Positions 35,443-44,424 are shown, counted from the first letter of the stretch. The stretch: 64,000 nt of DNA from Actimicrobium sp. CCC2.4 (GCF_034347385.1 NZ_CP133777.1:2976001-3040000), one strand, 5' to 3'. The notes: generated by a model not told the origin, from the sequence alone. Numbers and translations: made by a program.

Positions 35443-36936
35443 TCATTTCTTTGCCTGCTTGATCGCTGTAATCAATCGTCCGGACGCTGCCGGCAGCGGA
35501 ATGCGGATGGCCACCACGCTGCCGCCCTTGGGCACATTGCTGACGGACAGACTGCCGCCCAGCGCGTTGGCGCGTTCGATCATTCCGCGGATGCCGAATG
35601 AAGCCGGTTTTTGCCGGTCACGCGCCGCGATACCGGTGCCATTGTCGCTGATTTCCATACGGATACCGCGCTGGTTGCGTATCAGGCGCACCTGAACACT
35701 GCTGGCACGGGCGTGCTTGCTGATGTTGTTGAGCGATTCCTGAAATATCCTGAACAGCGCACTGGCCTGTTCCGGTGGCAGGTCGATATCGCTGTCGCTG
35801 CTGGCGACATGGCACGGGATACCGAGCTGCTTCTCGAATTCGGCCGCTTGCCATTCGATGGCTGCCACGATGCCGAAGTCGAGAATGCTGGGCCGCAGGT
35901 CGACCGAAATGCGGTGAATCGATTCGATGGTCCGATCGACCAGAGAGTCGACATAATCGGCCTTGTCGGTGAGTGCAGGATCGTCAGGCAAACGGCGTCG
36001 CAGCAAGGCCAGCGCCATTTTTATGGCGGTCAGGTTACCGCCCAGGTCGTCGTGGATTTCGCGGGCAATCCGCGTCCTCTCTTCTTCCTTGACACGTTCG
36101 ATATGCGCTGACAATTCGGCCAGTTGCTCACGGGAACGCGTAATTTCAGTCTGTTCCAACTTGCTCTGCGTAATGTTAGTCATGATGCCTTCCCACTGTA
36201 TGGCGCCATCAGGCAGCACGCGCGGCATCGCACGCAAATTGATCCATTTAATGTCTTTCCATTCCTCTATCCATAGCCGGCCATCCCAGTTCCAGCTGCG
36301 CACCTCCTCTGCCGAGGCTTGCATCGATGCCAGATACGAAGCATGGTCGGCAGGCAGGATCAGCGCCATGAACAGGCCCGGATCCGCATGCAGCCGCTCG
36401 GGACGGATACCAAGCAGGGCATGACAAGCGTCGCTCAGATACGGAAAGGCCATCGCGTTGTCCGGCATCCGCCGGAATTGATAGACCAGCCCCGGCGTAT
36501 TCGAGACGATTGCATGAAAACGCGCCTCGATCTGCCCGAAAGCCGCAGACGCCGCCTGCCCTGCGCTCTGATCCTTGCAGATCATCAGCAGCGCCGGCTG
36601 CTCCTGGTCGTCGCACAGCACAAACCGCACTTGCACCGGATAAATACTACCGTCCTTGCGGACAAGCCTTGTTTCAAGGTTGACCGCACCGCCCGCTTTC
36701 GTGCGCAAGCCATCCAGCAACAGCTGCATTCGTCCGGCATCGAGATCGGGAGCGATGTCGAACAGCTGCATGAGGAACAGGTCTTGCGGGCAATACTGAA
36801 GGTTGTCTTGCGCCGCCCGGTTGATCTCGATGAACCCGAAGTTCTGTACGTCGAGCACGCTGATTTCGTCGAAGCACTCCTGCATGGCGACACGCAGCCA
36901 GTGCCCGTCACGATCGGCTTGTCGCGCAGGTGACAC
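35443..36936 (-). CDS. Two-PAS sensor histidine kinase, NarX/DegS type (GTG start)
   Basis: 497 residues if it starts at GTG 36936. That codon follows AGGAG by 7-8 nt and overlaps nothing, beginning one base after the stop of the GGDEF-EAL gene; a TTG at 37002 would need a 65-nt overlap and has no ribosome site. Two PAS-like domains (about 25-130 and 145-265), then a HisKA_3 helix with IAREIHDDLGGNL and a HATPase with FRIFQESLNNISKHA, ISDNGTGI, and IRGMIERA. Soluble. Phosphorylates the NarL-type regulator downstream. Confidence 0.82.
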   Translation of the reverse strand: MSPARQADRDGHWLRVAMQECFDEISVLDVQNFGFIEINRAAQDNLQYCPQDLFLMQLFDIAPDLDAGRMQLLLDGLRTKAGGAVNLETRLVRKDGSIYPVQVRFVLCDDQEQPALLMICKDQSAGQAASAAFGQIEARFHAIVSNTPGLVYQFRRMPDNAMAFPYLSDACHALLGIRPERLHADPGLFMALILPADHASYLASMQASAEEVRSWNWDGRLWIEEWKDIKWINLRAMPRVLPDGAIQWEGIMTNITQSKLEQTEITRSREQLAELSAHIERVKEEERTRIAREIHDDLGGNLTAIKMALALLRRRLPDDPALTDKADYVDSLVDRTIESIHRISVDLRPSILDFGIVAAIEWQAAEFEKQLGIPCHVASSDSDIDLPPEQASALFRIFQESLNNISKHARASSVQVRLIRNQRGIRMEISDNGTGIAARDRQKPASFGIRGMIERANALGGSLSVSNVPKGGSVVAIRIPLPAASGRLITAIKQAKK

Positions 36937-36937
36937 G

Positions 36938-39334
36938 TCAGGACTCCTGCTGCAGGGTGTTGATCGGTGTAACGCTTCTGCTTGAGGGCACCCAGCGGTC
37001 AATCCAGTCTGCCAGTTGCTCGGCCGGCATCGGCCTGCTGATCAGGTAGCCTTGCCCGTGATCGCACCCCATCGCATCGAGCAAACTCCAGGCTTCCTTG
37101 CTTTCGATACCTTCGGCCACGACGCGCAGTCCCATGTTGTGACCCAGGTCGATGGTCGAGCGCACGATCTGGGCGTCATCGATGTCATGTTCCATATTCA
37201 TCACGAAGGATTTGTCGATTTTGAGTTCATCGACGGGCAAGCGTTTCAGGTAAGCCAGCGACGAGTACCCGGTGCCGAAGTCATCGATCGATAGCTCGAC
37301 TCCCATCACATGCAAGCGTTCCAGCGTCTGTAAGGCCCGCACCGGATCATCCATGATGGCGCTCTCGGTAATTTCGAGGCAAAACGACTGCGGAATCACC
37401 TGATGTCGTTGCAGGATCGCGGCAAATTTGTTGGGTAGATCCTGGTCGAGCAAGTCGCGGGTCGACAGATTGATCGAGATTTTAAGATGCAGGCCACGGG
37501 CGGCTAATTGACTGCAAAGCGCCGCTGACTGCTCCAGCACCCAGAGCGTCATGACGCGGATAAAACCGGATTGCTCAGCAAATGGAATGAAGTCATCCGG
37601 AAAAATCATGCCGCGCTCGGGATGAATCCAGCGTATCAAAGCCTCTGCACCGATTACCTCCCCGGAACCAAGCAATATCTTGGGCTGCATTTGCAGACGG
37701 AATTCATTGTGTTCGACGGCACGCCGCAACTCGCCCAGCAGGGACAGATTCTGTGCACTGCTCTTGTCGATTGCAGGATGGTAGACCACGGCAACATTGC
37801 CACTTTTTTTGGCCGAGTACATGGCGGTACCGGCGTGGCTCAGTAGCGATTCGGCGTCGGTGCCATGCTCCGGAAAACCGGCGATACCGATGCCGGCACC
37901 GAGGTCGACCGTTTGATCTTCCAGTGAAATCGGTTGCTCCAGCGATTTCAGGATTTTTTCCGCCATGATCTGGCTGGCGCGCATGCTGGTCAGCGGCAGG
38001 ATAATGGCAAATTCGTCGCCGCCCAGACGCGCCACCTGACCCAGGCTGCCGTCGAGCTGCTGCTTCAGGCGCTCGGCAACCTTGCGCAACAAGCCGTCGC
38101 CGACCTGATGGCCAAGCACGTCATTGACGTTTTTGAAGCGGTCCAGATTGAGCATCATGACGTAGCAATGTTCGCCCGTCCTGTCGGCTTGCTCGACAGC
38201 GGCACTGATCATCTTGACGAATTGGGAACGGTTGGGCAGGTTGGTCAGCGTGTCCCAATAGGCCAACCGGGTTGTTTCAAATTCCCGCCGCGAGATATCG
38301 TCGCGCATGCTGTCGAACGCCCGGGCAAGCTCGCCGATTTCGTCCTTGCGGCGGATCTCGAGCCGGCCGTCGTAATCACCTTTACCCAGTTGAATGGCGA
38401 TATCGGTCAGCGTACGCAGTGGTCCGGTAATGCGCCGTGCCGCGACCTTGCTGAAAATAACAGCCAGCAAAGTACAGATGGCCGTCAGGATCAGCAAGGT
38501 CAGTTGCAACTGATCATACGGTGCCACAGCTTCATTGAGCGACTGCAGCAGGATCACGTTGGCCGCATGTTGCTCATTGGCGGCAAGCGCCATGCTGCGA
38601 TAGCTGTATTGATTTCCTGTGACGCGCAGGACGCCGGAGAGCCCGGGAACGAGCGGAAAATCCAGTAGCCGCTGGTCAAGATTGACCGCATCATCAGCAG
38701 GAAATGTTGACTCCCTGGCAACCCATCTACCCGACTGATTGCGACTCACGATAGCAACCTGCAACGATGACAACGCATGCATGTCATTGATCAGCCGTTG
38801 GTCAATCGGGAAGGCCATCGCCACCCAGCCGATGGTCTCGGGCGCCTTCACGGGAATCACAACGATCTGATAAGGGTCGTCTTCAACCAGACTGACGCCG
38901 TTCGCGGTACCGGCACGATCAGCTTCCTCGACCAGTGCGAGGATGGATTGCTTGAATCCGTTGCTGGTCATGGTCGCCGTGGTCGCCTTGATTTCACGAT
39001 TAATGCCGATCAGCATGGTCAACGTTGCGCCTATCCTCGCGCCATGATTTTCCAGTACGGAGGTAATCGTCTCGTTGTCATTGCTGCCGACTGCCTGACG
39101 AAACCCGTAATCGAGCGCCAGCACGCGCGCACCGGTGACCAGATTGTCCGCATTTTGTTGCATCAAGCGACGAAATACCCGCTCGCCGATCACCAGCTCA
39201 CTGGCCACCGCTGTGCGGGCATTTTGGTTGATGCCAATACGGATCGCAACGAATCCGGCCAATTGGACAATCAGTACCAGCACCAGGAACAGCACGACAA
39301 TCCGGCTTTCAAGACTGCGCAAGCGCATGGCCAT
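36938..39334 (-). CDS. Membrane GGDEF-EAL protein with periplasmic sensor and HAMP
   Basis: 798 residues. Helix 1 at about 11-33, periplasmic sensor to about 275, helix 2 at about 277-297, HAMP at about 298-350, GGDEF at about 355-520 with intact LGGDEF (438-442), EAL at about 535-780 with AEALIRW, NLSTRDLLD, EITESA, DDFGTGYSSL, DELKIDKSF and AEGIES. Both active sites look competent, so it could make or degrade c-di-GMP depending on input. It starts one base after the stop of the cupredoxin gene and ends next to the kinase start. Confidence 0.88.
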   Translation of the reverse strand: MAMRLRSLESRIVVLFLVLVLIVQLAGFVAIRIGINQNARTAVASELVIGERVFRRLMQQNADNLVTGARVLALDYGFRQAVGSNDNETITSVLENHGARIGATLTMLIGINREIKATTATMTSNGFKQSILALVEEADRAGTANGVSLVEDDPYQIVVIPVKAPETIGWVAMAFPIDQRLINDMHALSSLQVAIVSRNQSGRWVARESTFPADDAVNLDQRLLDFPLVPGLSGVLRVTGNQYSYRSMALAANEQHAANVILLQSLNEAVAPYDQLQLTLLILTAICTLLAVIFSKVAARRITGPLRTLTDIAIQLGKGDYDGRLEIRRKDEIGELARAFDSMRDDISRREFETTRLAYWDTLTNLPNRSQFVKMISAAVEQADRTGEHCYVMMLNLDRFKNVNDVLGHQVGDGLLRKVAERLKQQLDGSLGQVARLGGDEFAIILPLTSMRASQIMAEKILKSLEQPISLEDQTVDLGAGIGIAGFPEHGTDAESLLSHAGTAMYSAKKSGNVAVVYHPAIDKSSAQNLSLLGELRRAVEHNEFRLQMQPKILLGSGEVIGAEALIRWIHPERGMIFPDDFIPFAEQSGFIRVMTLWVLEQSAALCSQLAARGLHLKISINLSTRDLLDQDLPNKFAAILQRHQVIPQSFCLEITESAIMDDPVRALQTLERLHVMGVELSIDDFGTGYSSLAYLKRLPVDELKIDKSFVMNMEHDIDDAQIVRSTIDLGHNMGLRVVAEGIESKEAWSLLDAMGCDHGQGYLISRPMPAEQLADWIDRWVPSSRSVTPINTLQQES

Positions 39335-39335
39335 C

Positions 39336-39947
39336 CTATTTCTTGTTCAGTGAAAACGTGGTCGCGGCATCGGTACCGGCGAACGTGACCGCCTGTTCCG
39401 GAATCGGCGTGCCGGGTGCAATTGTCCGGTACCAGACTTTCAGGTTGTATTTCCCTGCGGGCAGATTGTCTATGACGGCCTTTCCAGTGGTGTCTGTCTT
39501 CGCAAAGTAAGGCGTGTCGACCACCTGGATGTAGGCCGACATCTTGTCGTGGATGTTGCATCCGATGATCACTGTCCCGGGTTTGTCAAACAACAGCGGT
39601 TCTCCGCCTGCACCGGAATACAGCTTCAATTCAAATACCTTGGCGGGCGAAAATGAATAAACCTGATGGCGCACTGAGTCGTTGTTCGGAAATGAAATTG
39701 ATGCACCCGTCTGCACAACCGTGACGAGCGGCATGAATGCCCTGCCTTTTTGCTCGATTTGCGCCGGCCGACCCAGCTTCGGAAGTGTCTGCCCGGCCCC
39801 GGACTCAAGATAGACCACGGCATCGGTTGCCGCTGCACTATCGCTGGCGGTGACCTGGACGGTCAGTGAAGCTGCTGCCGCTGCTGTCGTTCCAAACACA
39901 ATGCTGGCAAGCGCGAGCCGCTTTGCGGCAAAAAAGACTGTATTCAT
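39336..39947 (-). CDS. Exported cupredoxin-like protein
   Basis: 203 residues from the ATG at 39947, which gives a signal peptide (hydrophobic about 10-27). The plastocyanin-like core has SFPNNDSVRHQVYSF and, later, GCNIHDKMSAYI, supplying His, Cys, His and Met ligands of a type 1 copper centre. The C-terminal 60 residues resemble a carboxypeptidase-regulatory-like beta domain (KAVIDNLPAGKYNLKVWY). Often named methylamine-utilisation-like, though no such pathway is here. First gene of a coupled operon; perhaps the periplasmic input for the GGDEF-EAL sensor. Confidence 0.75.
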   Translation of the reverse strand: MNTVFFAAKRLALASIVFGTTAAAAASLTVQVTASDSAAATDAVVYLESGAGQTLPKLGRPAQIEQKGRAFMPLVTVVQTGASISFPNNDSVRHQVYSFSPAKVFELKLYSGAGGEPLLFDKPGTVIIGCNIHDKMSAYIQVVDTPYFAKTDTTGKAVIDNLPAGKYNLKVWYRTIAPGTPIPEQAVTFAGTDAATTFSLNKK

Positions 39948-40364
39948 CGGGAAGTTGCAAACAGGTAGAAGGATTAGTGAAAACTGCCATGATCGTGACA
40001 TGCCAAATTGGCATGCTCCCGATGCAAGCCCCTGATCGGATTGCCCCTGAAGTTACTTGGAGCAAGAGACACCGTTCGCGCGAAGGGAACTCTAGCATAA
40101 GTTTTTTTGAATCCAGCTTCGCGAACTATTGCTTTCTCTGAAATTCCCCCCTTTCTGTGCCCGCTGGTTTGATTTCTGATGGCATCCCTCTTAATAAGCG
40201 CAAAGACTACCCGCCACACACGGTCTCATCACGACCTACACGTCGAACGACGCCCAAACCCAGGCGACGTTTCGACTGCAGTGGGAGCGCCCGCAAAAAA
40301 AACAGCAAGTTTCCAGCCTCAGGACTTCCATAAAGAAGTGAGGTCGGCTATAGTTCGGTTCTGC
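39948..40364. other. Intergenic region between cupredoxin operon and tRNA-Arg
   Basis: About 415 nt. Frames here are short and antisense to each other with no ribosome sites. It should contain the promoter of the minus-strand cupredoxin operon (AT-rich near 40090-40150) and of the tRNA gene. I found no strong hairpin or repeat. Confidence 0.35.
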
Positions 40365-40441
40365 GCGGCTGTAGCTCAGCTGGATAGAGTACTTGGCTAC
40401 GAACCAAGGGGTCGTGGGTTCGATTCCTGCCAGCCGCACCA
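40365..40441 (+). tRNA. tRNA-Arg (anticodon ACG), CCA encoded
   Basis: 77-nt cloverleaf: acceptor GCGGCTG pairs with CAGCCGC, D-arm GCTCAGCTGGATAGAGT, anticodon stem CTTGG/CCAAG around loop CTACGAA (anticodon ACG at 40399-40401), T-arm with GGTTCGATTCC, discriminator A and CCA at 40439-40441. The gene is intact. The AT-rich island begins directly after it, so it may have served as an integration site. Confidence 0.95.
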
Positions 40442-40452
40442 GTAAATTCCGG

Positions 40453-40490
40453 GGGATTACAAGTTTAGGCTTGTAATCCCTTTCTGGTTT
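40453..40490 (+). terminator. Terminator after tRNA-Arg
   Basis: An 11-bp perfect stem GGGATTACAAG (40453-40463) / CTTGTAATCCC (40470-40480), 6-nt loop, then TTTCTGGTTTTT. Located 12 nt after the tRNA 3' end. Confidence 0.8.
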
Positions 40491-40716
40491 TTGGGTCAGT
40501 GGTGACATTTATGATGACATTTGCGCAGAGGCTAAGCCACAAATCCCCCATCTATCTACAGCTTCCCCGCCAGTTGGAATGCCTTAACAATCGCCTTCGG
40601 CTGATACTTCGCAACAAGCAGCAGTAACCGTGTCGCCCCTTCTTAGGCGTTTGGTGCACTTCAAACGTGAAGACCACAGTTCCGCGCCCTTGTCCCGATT
40701 ATGCTGCCACTTTTCG

Positions 40717-40920
40717 ACTACGAATGGACGATGGCAGCGTCGGTTTGTTGCGCAGCGAACCCTCGTGAACGTAGCCAAGGGCCAATTCAAGATTTGTAGC
40801 GGACCATGGTTGTCTCGGCCAAGGCAGGCTGTTCGTAGCCCGTGGTTTTTTGCCAGGCTAACCGGTCCTCTGTATTGATCCATTGAAGATGACGATCACG
40901 CTGATTAGGCGTAAGCGCCT
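40717..40920 (-). pseudogene. IS5-family-like transposase remnant
   Basis: In one minus-strand frame the conceptual translation runs ALTPNQRDRHLQWI, then LAWQKTTGYEQPALAET, MVRYKS, an in-frame TGA (40787-40789), and LRSRGFAAQQTDAAI. This matches the C-terminal pattern of IS5-group transposases (a WQK.TGY...RY.. IG...R.R...QQ.EA.I arrangement). No intact ends or full-length gene remain. The stretch from 40561 to 40716 is also degenerate; one frame ends YQPKAIVKAFQLAGKL before a stop, of unknown origin. Confidence 0.55.
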
Positions 40921-40934
40921 CATCAAGCTTTCAA

Positions 40935-41088
40935 TTACCCATATCTTTCTGAGGCAGGATTAAAACCGAATTGCATATTTGCCAGCAGACGCATGCCTCG
41001 CCACATAACAATATTCCCTGGCGGTGAATCATTGGCCCCTGCGAGATAACCGCCCAGTTGGGCAATTTTTTCAAGATAGCGCGACAGC
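40935..41088 (-). pseudogene. IS4-family-like transposase C-terminal remnant
   Basis: The minus-strand frame reads YLEKIAQLGGYLAGAND, then SPPGNIVMWRGMRLLANMQF and a stop at 40935. The pattern LGGYLAR..D.PPG...MWRG...L is the typical C-terminus of IS4-group transposases. Only about 50 codons survive. The remnant runs into, and has truncated, the 5' end of the plus-strand gene that follows. Confidence 0.65.
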
Positions 41089-41618
41089 ATAGCGATATTG
41101 CAAATTTTTACGGACTGAGGAACATTCCCAATGATCCTGATTTGGCAATAGAGGTTGGGACACACTTATGTACAGAACTGCTCGAACCTCTTAATGCTAC
41201 TTTTGGCCGGATTTCGGTGCGTTCTGCATGCCGGTCAATTGCAGTAAATGACATAGGAAATTTACACCATCATTCATGTGGTTCAAGTGAGCGTAATCGC
41301 GGGCGCCACATTTGGGATCAGAAAGACAGCGACGGACTAAAGGAAGCAAGTGCTTGTATTGTCATTCCGTGGTTTGCAGACCGCTACGCAGAGGATTTGG
41401 ACTGGCGGTCGCTCGCATATTGGATACATAACCATCTGCCCTACAGTGAACTGGAGTTCTTCCCAAGGCTTGCTGCGTTCAATATTTGCTGGCACGAAAA
41501 GCCAAAGCGAACGATTTTTAGTTACATCCAACCTAGAGGTATGTTGAAACGAGGTGGGGGGCCGGATCCACAATTGTCAATTTTTTATGCAGATTTCCCC
41601 ACTCTACGTTGTCGCTAA
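41058..41618 (+). CDS. Hypothetical protein, 5'-truncated and fused to IS4 debris
   Basis: 186 codons open. The first dozen residues (MGNFFKIARQHS) are antisense to the IS4 remnant; the native sequence seems to start at about DIANFYGLRNIPNDPDL. The rest looks like a conserved island-type protein: LCTELLEPLNATFGRISVRSACRS, ACIVIPWFADRYAEDLDWRSLA, HNHLPYSELEFFPRLAAFN, and WHEKPKRTIFSYI. A distant likeness to M15-type peptidases is possible but I do not trust it. No clear ribosome site, so it may not be expressed. Confidence 0.45.
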   Translation: MGNFFKIARQHSDIANFYGLRNIPNDPDLAIEVGTHLCTELLEPLNATFGRISVRSACRSIAVNDIGNLHHHSCGSSERNRGRHIWDQKDSDGLKEASACIVIPWFADRYAEDLDWRSLAYWIHNHLPYSELEFFPRLAAFNICWHEKPKRTIFSYIQPRGMLKRGGGPDPQLSIFYADFPTLRCR

Positions 41619-41655
41619 CATGAACGTGGTAATGAGTCCACAAGTGAGGCTTTCC

Positions 41656-42012
41656 TCACTCCCAAAGATCAGTCTGCTTTTTTTCCTCGCAATCACCATC
41701 AGGATTCCATCCAAAAGTATTGAGACAAACACGACCACGTTCATCAAACTGGACACCTTCTAGCTCCAAACGATGGCGCTGTCCGAGTTCTGCACCGAAC
41801 TCACTACGTTGGCTGATCTCACCACGCGCATTGATGACGCGATGCCAAGGTATCGTGCTATTACTCGGCACATCGAACAAGACGTACCCAACTTGTCGAG
41901 CCATCCCTCGCATCCCGGAAAGTGTCGCAATCTGGCCATAGGTAGCGACCCGCCCCAATGGAATGCTGCACACAGTTGCATAGACACGCTGATCTCGCTC
42001 ACCTAAGCTCAT
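41656..42012 (-). CDS. Alkyltransferase-like protein (ATL), non-catalytic MGMT relative
   Basis: 118 residues. The MGMT DNA-binding core is present (IPLGRVATYGQIATLSGM, RQVGYVLF), but the catalytic PCHR motif is PWHRVINARG: the acceptor Cys is Trp. That is the mark of ATL proteins, which bind O6-alkylguanine, bend DNA and hand the lesion to nucleotide excision repair instead of removing the alkyl group. The ATG at 42012 overlaps the LysE stop (ATGA), so the two are translationally coupled. Confidence 0.82.
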   Translation of the reverse strand: MSLGERDQRVYATVCSIPLGRVATYGQIATLSGMRGMARQVGYVLFDVPSNSTIPWHRVINARGEISQRSEFGAELGQRHRLELEGVQFDERGRVCLNTFGWNPDGDCEEKKQTDLWE

Positions 42013-42644
42013 AAATTGCTCGCTAACCAAGCCAACTTAACGCCCAAAAACGCCATTACTGCGCCTGCTGCCCGGTCTAGCCAAGCCTTGTAGCGCAGGT
42101 AAAAATTCTGCGGTCCTTTCGATGACAATGCAAGCGCTACGATGATGTACCAGCCAGCTTCGACTGCAAAAACAAGTACGACCAGTATTAAGGCCAAACT
42201 TAGTGGAAAAACTGGAGGCAGGAATGCAGTGAAGACGCTCGCGTAGACAATCGCAGTTTTCGGATTACTCAACTGCGTCACTAAACCGATACGGAACGAA
42301 CGGAAGATCGTTCGAGATAAGGAAACAGCACTGGGTATTGACATCGACAAGGGCTTATTAGCACCGCGCCAGATGCAGTAACCTAAATACATCAGATAGA
42401 GACCTCCAACAACTTTCATCACTACATATAACCATGGTATTGCTGTTAATAAGACGTGCAAGCCGAGTAGCGCAATAACGGCAAATATGACGCCACCGAC
42501 TCCCATGCCGAGAGCGGTTGCTACACCGTCAATTCTTGACGAGCTAACTGCCGTACGTGCCACCAACAGAAAACTAGGGCCTGGGCTCATCGCGCCCAAG
42601 CCTAGTGTGCCAACAATACCAAGTATTAATGGAATAGTATTCAT
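42009..42644 (-). CDS. LysE/RhtB-family amino-acid exporter
   Basis: 211 residues with about six hydrophobic helices. Family signature near the N-terminus: GAMSPGPSFLLVARTAVSSS, then GVGGVIFAVIALLGLHVLL and GGLYLMYLGYCIWRG, plus SNPKTAIVYASVFTAF. Exports amino acids or derivatives across the inner membrane; the substrate is unknown. TAGGAG lies 9 nt before the ATG. Codon use is more AT-rich than the chromosome genes, in keeping with acquisition by transfer. Confidence 0.82.
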   Translation of the reverse strand: MNTIPLILGIVGTLGLGAMSPGPSFLLVARTAVSSSRIDGVATALGMGVGGVIFAVIALLGLHVLLTAIPWLYVVMKVVGGLYLMYLGYCIWRGANKPLSMSIPSAVSLSRTIFRSFRIGLVTQLSNPKTAIVYASVFTAFLPPVFPLSLALILVVLVFAVEAGWYIIVALALSSKGPQNFYLRYKAWLDRAAGAVMAFLGVKLAWLASNL

Positions 42645-42818
42645 GACGCCTGCTCCTACAAGGAAATGAGTATATTTAATCGGAAATATTAATGATTAAT
42701 TAAAATAAAGGATTAATAAAACTATCTGTCTTGCTTAATAAGTGAAAGCTATTTAGTTTTCTTTGTTAATCGTTTGTGAAAGCGTCTTCAGCGTAAAATT
42801 GATTACGTTCCGATTTTT

Positions 42819-43379
42819 TTAACGGATTGAGCCGAAGTTTTTTTCGAGAATGTTTGTTGTTATTCCATCGATGCTCTTTTGGTTTTTTAATGCCCAATAA
42901 GCTTTCCAATCATCGGAATTTTTTGTCTTCGCCCAATCACTCAGAATCGTTCGTTCCTCTACATAAGAAAGTATTGACACTGCCCAACCACACGATGTCT
43001 GTACGAAATCGACAGAAACATCGAATATCTGACGTACACCAGGAATTGGTTCAAAAAGAAAAAAGAGCGAATCCCATTCGGGGTCCGTTTGGTGGATTAC
43101 TTTGGCTGATCCGTACAGCCTTAAAATTAGTGGGTCACCCTCGAACGCACAGAACATGAGCGTCATCCGTGGGCTAATCTGTACATGCGCGGCAGTTTCG
43201 TTTCCGCTACCACTTACATTGAGCCAGGCGATACGGTTCTTATCAATCACTCTTAGGGAGTCCATGCCTTTCGGTGACATGTTAATTTTGCTATCAGCAG
43301 TTGCGGTAGCAACAAAAAATATCTTTTGCTCGGCGATAAACTGGATAAGTCATTCGGGCATATCTATGAACTGTTCCAT
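42819..43379 (-). pseudogene. Pyridoxamine 5'-phosphate oxidase-family protein with in-frame stop at codon 10
   Basis: An open frame from an internal Met at 43280 gives 153 residues with SPKGMDSLRVIDKNRIAWL, GSGNETAAHV, RMTLMFCAFEGDPLILRLYG and QTSCGWAVS, a flavin-binding split-barrel family. Upstream in the same frame the sequence is clearly coding (FIAEQKIFFVATATADSKIN) back to a TGA at 43350-43352 and then MEQFIDMPE from an ATG at 43379. So one stop codon interrupts an otherwise complete gene of about 186 codons. It is either a point-mutated pseudogene or starts late without its first beta strands. Confidence 0.65.
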
Positions 43380-43680
43380 TATATCTTTCAGTGAAATGTT
43401 ATTTGACAACCAAAAGCAGCAAAATAAGCTTTTGACATAAGATCAACAGATAGTAAATCTTCAATCAAAATTACATCTTGCGATAGCACAAAAAAGCCTA
43501 AAACCTATCAATCTTCCTGTTGTCGAGCAACGGTGTTATTTTTATCCTCTACAATCTATCCAATCGTCCTAGCACACGAATCTTCTCAGCTCATTCCATC
43601 GAAGTGATAAAAGTAATATTGATTTTATAAGGACAATAATCCTCTGTAACTAGAATTAACTTTGCATTGATTTAGTCGTA
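43380..43680. other. AT-rich non-coding gap
   Basis: About 300 nt of low-GC sequence between the broken oxidase-like gene and the decarboxylase remnant. I see no gene, no strong hairpin and no repeat worth naming. It may hold the former promoter of the oxidase-like gene. Confidence 0.35.
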
Positions 43681-43860
43681 TTACTTAAGATTTGAATACT
43701 GTTCGGAAAATGTATCAATCTGCTTGAACATATTACTAACGTGTGACTCCGTTAGGTGAGGATTGAGTAGAACCGCACGTAGCCATTTCTTTTCATTCAA
43801 TGTAGGAAGCGAGAAAAAAGCAGCACATTGCTTACTTAAATGGTTTTGCACCCCCCCCTG
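43681..43860 (-). pseudogene. C-terminal remnant of a PLP-dependent decarboxylase/aminotransferase-fold enzyme
   Basis: A minus-strand frame that ends at TAA 43681-43683 reads AAFFSLPTLNEKKWLRAVLL, then NPHLTESHVSNMFKQIDTF. This resembles the last residues of group II PLP decarboxylases (LR.vLLNP.tTe..i..l...i). Only about 50 codons remain; the rest is cut off by the left end of the IS3-family element at 43861, and no continuation is seen beyond its right end. Enzyme specificity cannot be told. Confidence 0.5.
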
Positions 43861-43926
43861 TGTCAGGGTAGTTGTCGTGTCATCTGATTAATCATCATCA
43901 CAGAGGGGGCGGAGCAAAGACAGGCA

Positions 43927-44424
43927 GTGAAGCATTACTCAGCAGAACGCAAGGAATCGATCCTACGGCAGATGATGCCGCCGACGAACAAGCTGGTATC
44001 GGCGTTGGCGCGGGAACATGGCATCTCGGAACAGACTCTTTATACTTGGCGACGAACGTTAAAAGCCCAGGGGTTGCCAGTGCCAGGAAATGGAAAGAAT
44101 GCCGAGGAGTGGTCGTCGAAGGACAAGTTCGGTGTCGTGCTGGAGACGGCCGGCTTGAACGAAGCTGACCTGGCCGAATACTGCCGGCGCAAAGGACTGT
44201 TCGTCGAACAGATCACAGCGTGGCGGCAAACGTGCCAGGATGCCAATGCCCATGCTACCGAACGCACGCAGGAGCAGCGCGAGCAAGGCAAGACGGACCG
44301 CAAACGGATCAAACAGCTCGAGAAGGAGTTACTGCGTAAGGACAAGGCATTGGCGGAGGCAGCTGCGCTGATCATTCTCAGAAAAAAAGCCCAGGCGATC
44401 TGGGGGGATGCCGAGGACGACTGA
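43927..44424 (+). CDS. IS3-family transposase OrfA (HTH protein)
   Basis: 165 residues starting at GTG 43927. N-terminal HTH (SAERKESILRQMMPP, ALAREHGISEQTLYTWR) for binding the IS ends, and a C-terminal leucine-zipper-like helix KQLEKELLRKDKALAEAAAL. The 3' end contains A AAA AAA (44382-44388) in phase, a -1 slip site leading into the OrfB frame without stops. Alone, OrfA usually regulates transposition. Confidence 0.85.
   Translation: MKHYSAERKESILRQMMPPTNKLVSALAREHGISEQTLYTWRRTLKAQGLPVPGNGKNAEEWSSKDKFGVVLETAGLNEADLAEYCRRKGLFVEQITAWRQTCQDANAHATERTQEQREQGKTDRKRIKQLEKELLRKDKALAEAAALIILRKKAQAIWGDAEDD

Noticed and set aside
40442-41000. Tyrosine integrase next to tRNA-Arg
   Set aside because: No R..HR.Y pattern was found; the sequence reads as transposase debris and an unassigned degenerate tail.
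40935-41165. 76-codon minus-strand frame as an intact gene
   Set aside because: Only its C-terminal part is meaningful, as an IS4-type transposase end; the N-terminal part is antisense to another gene fragment.
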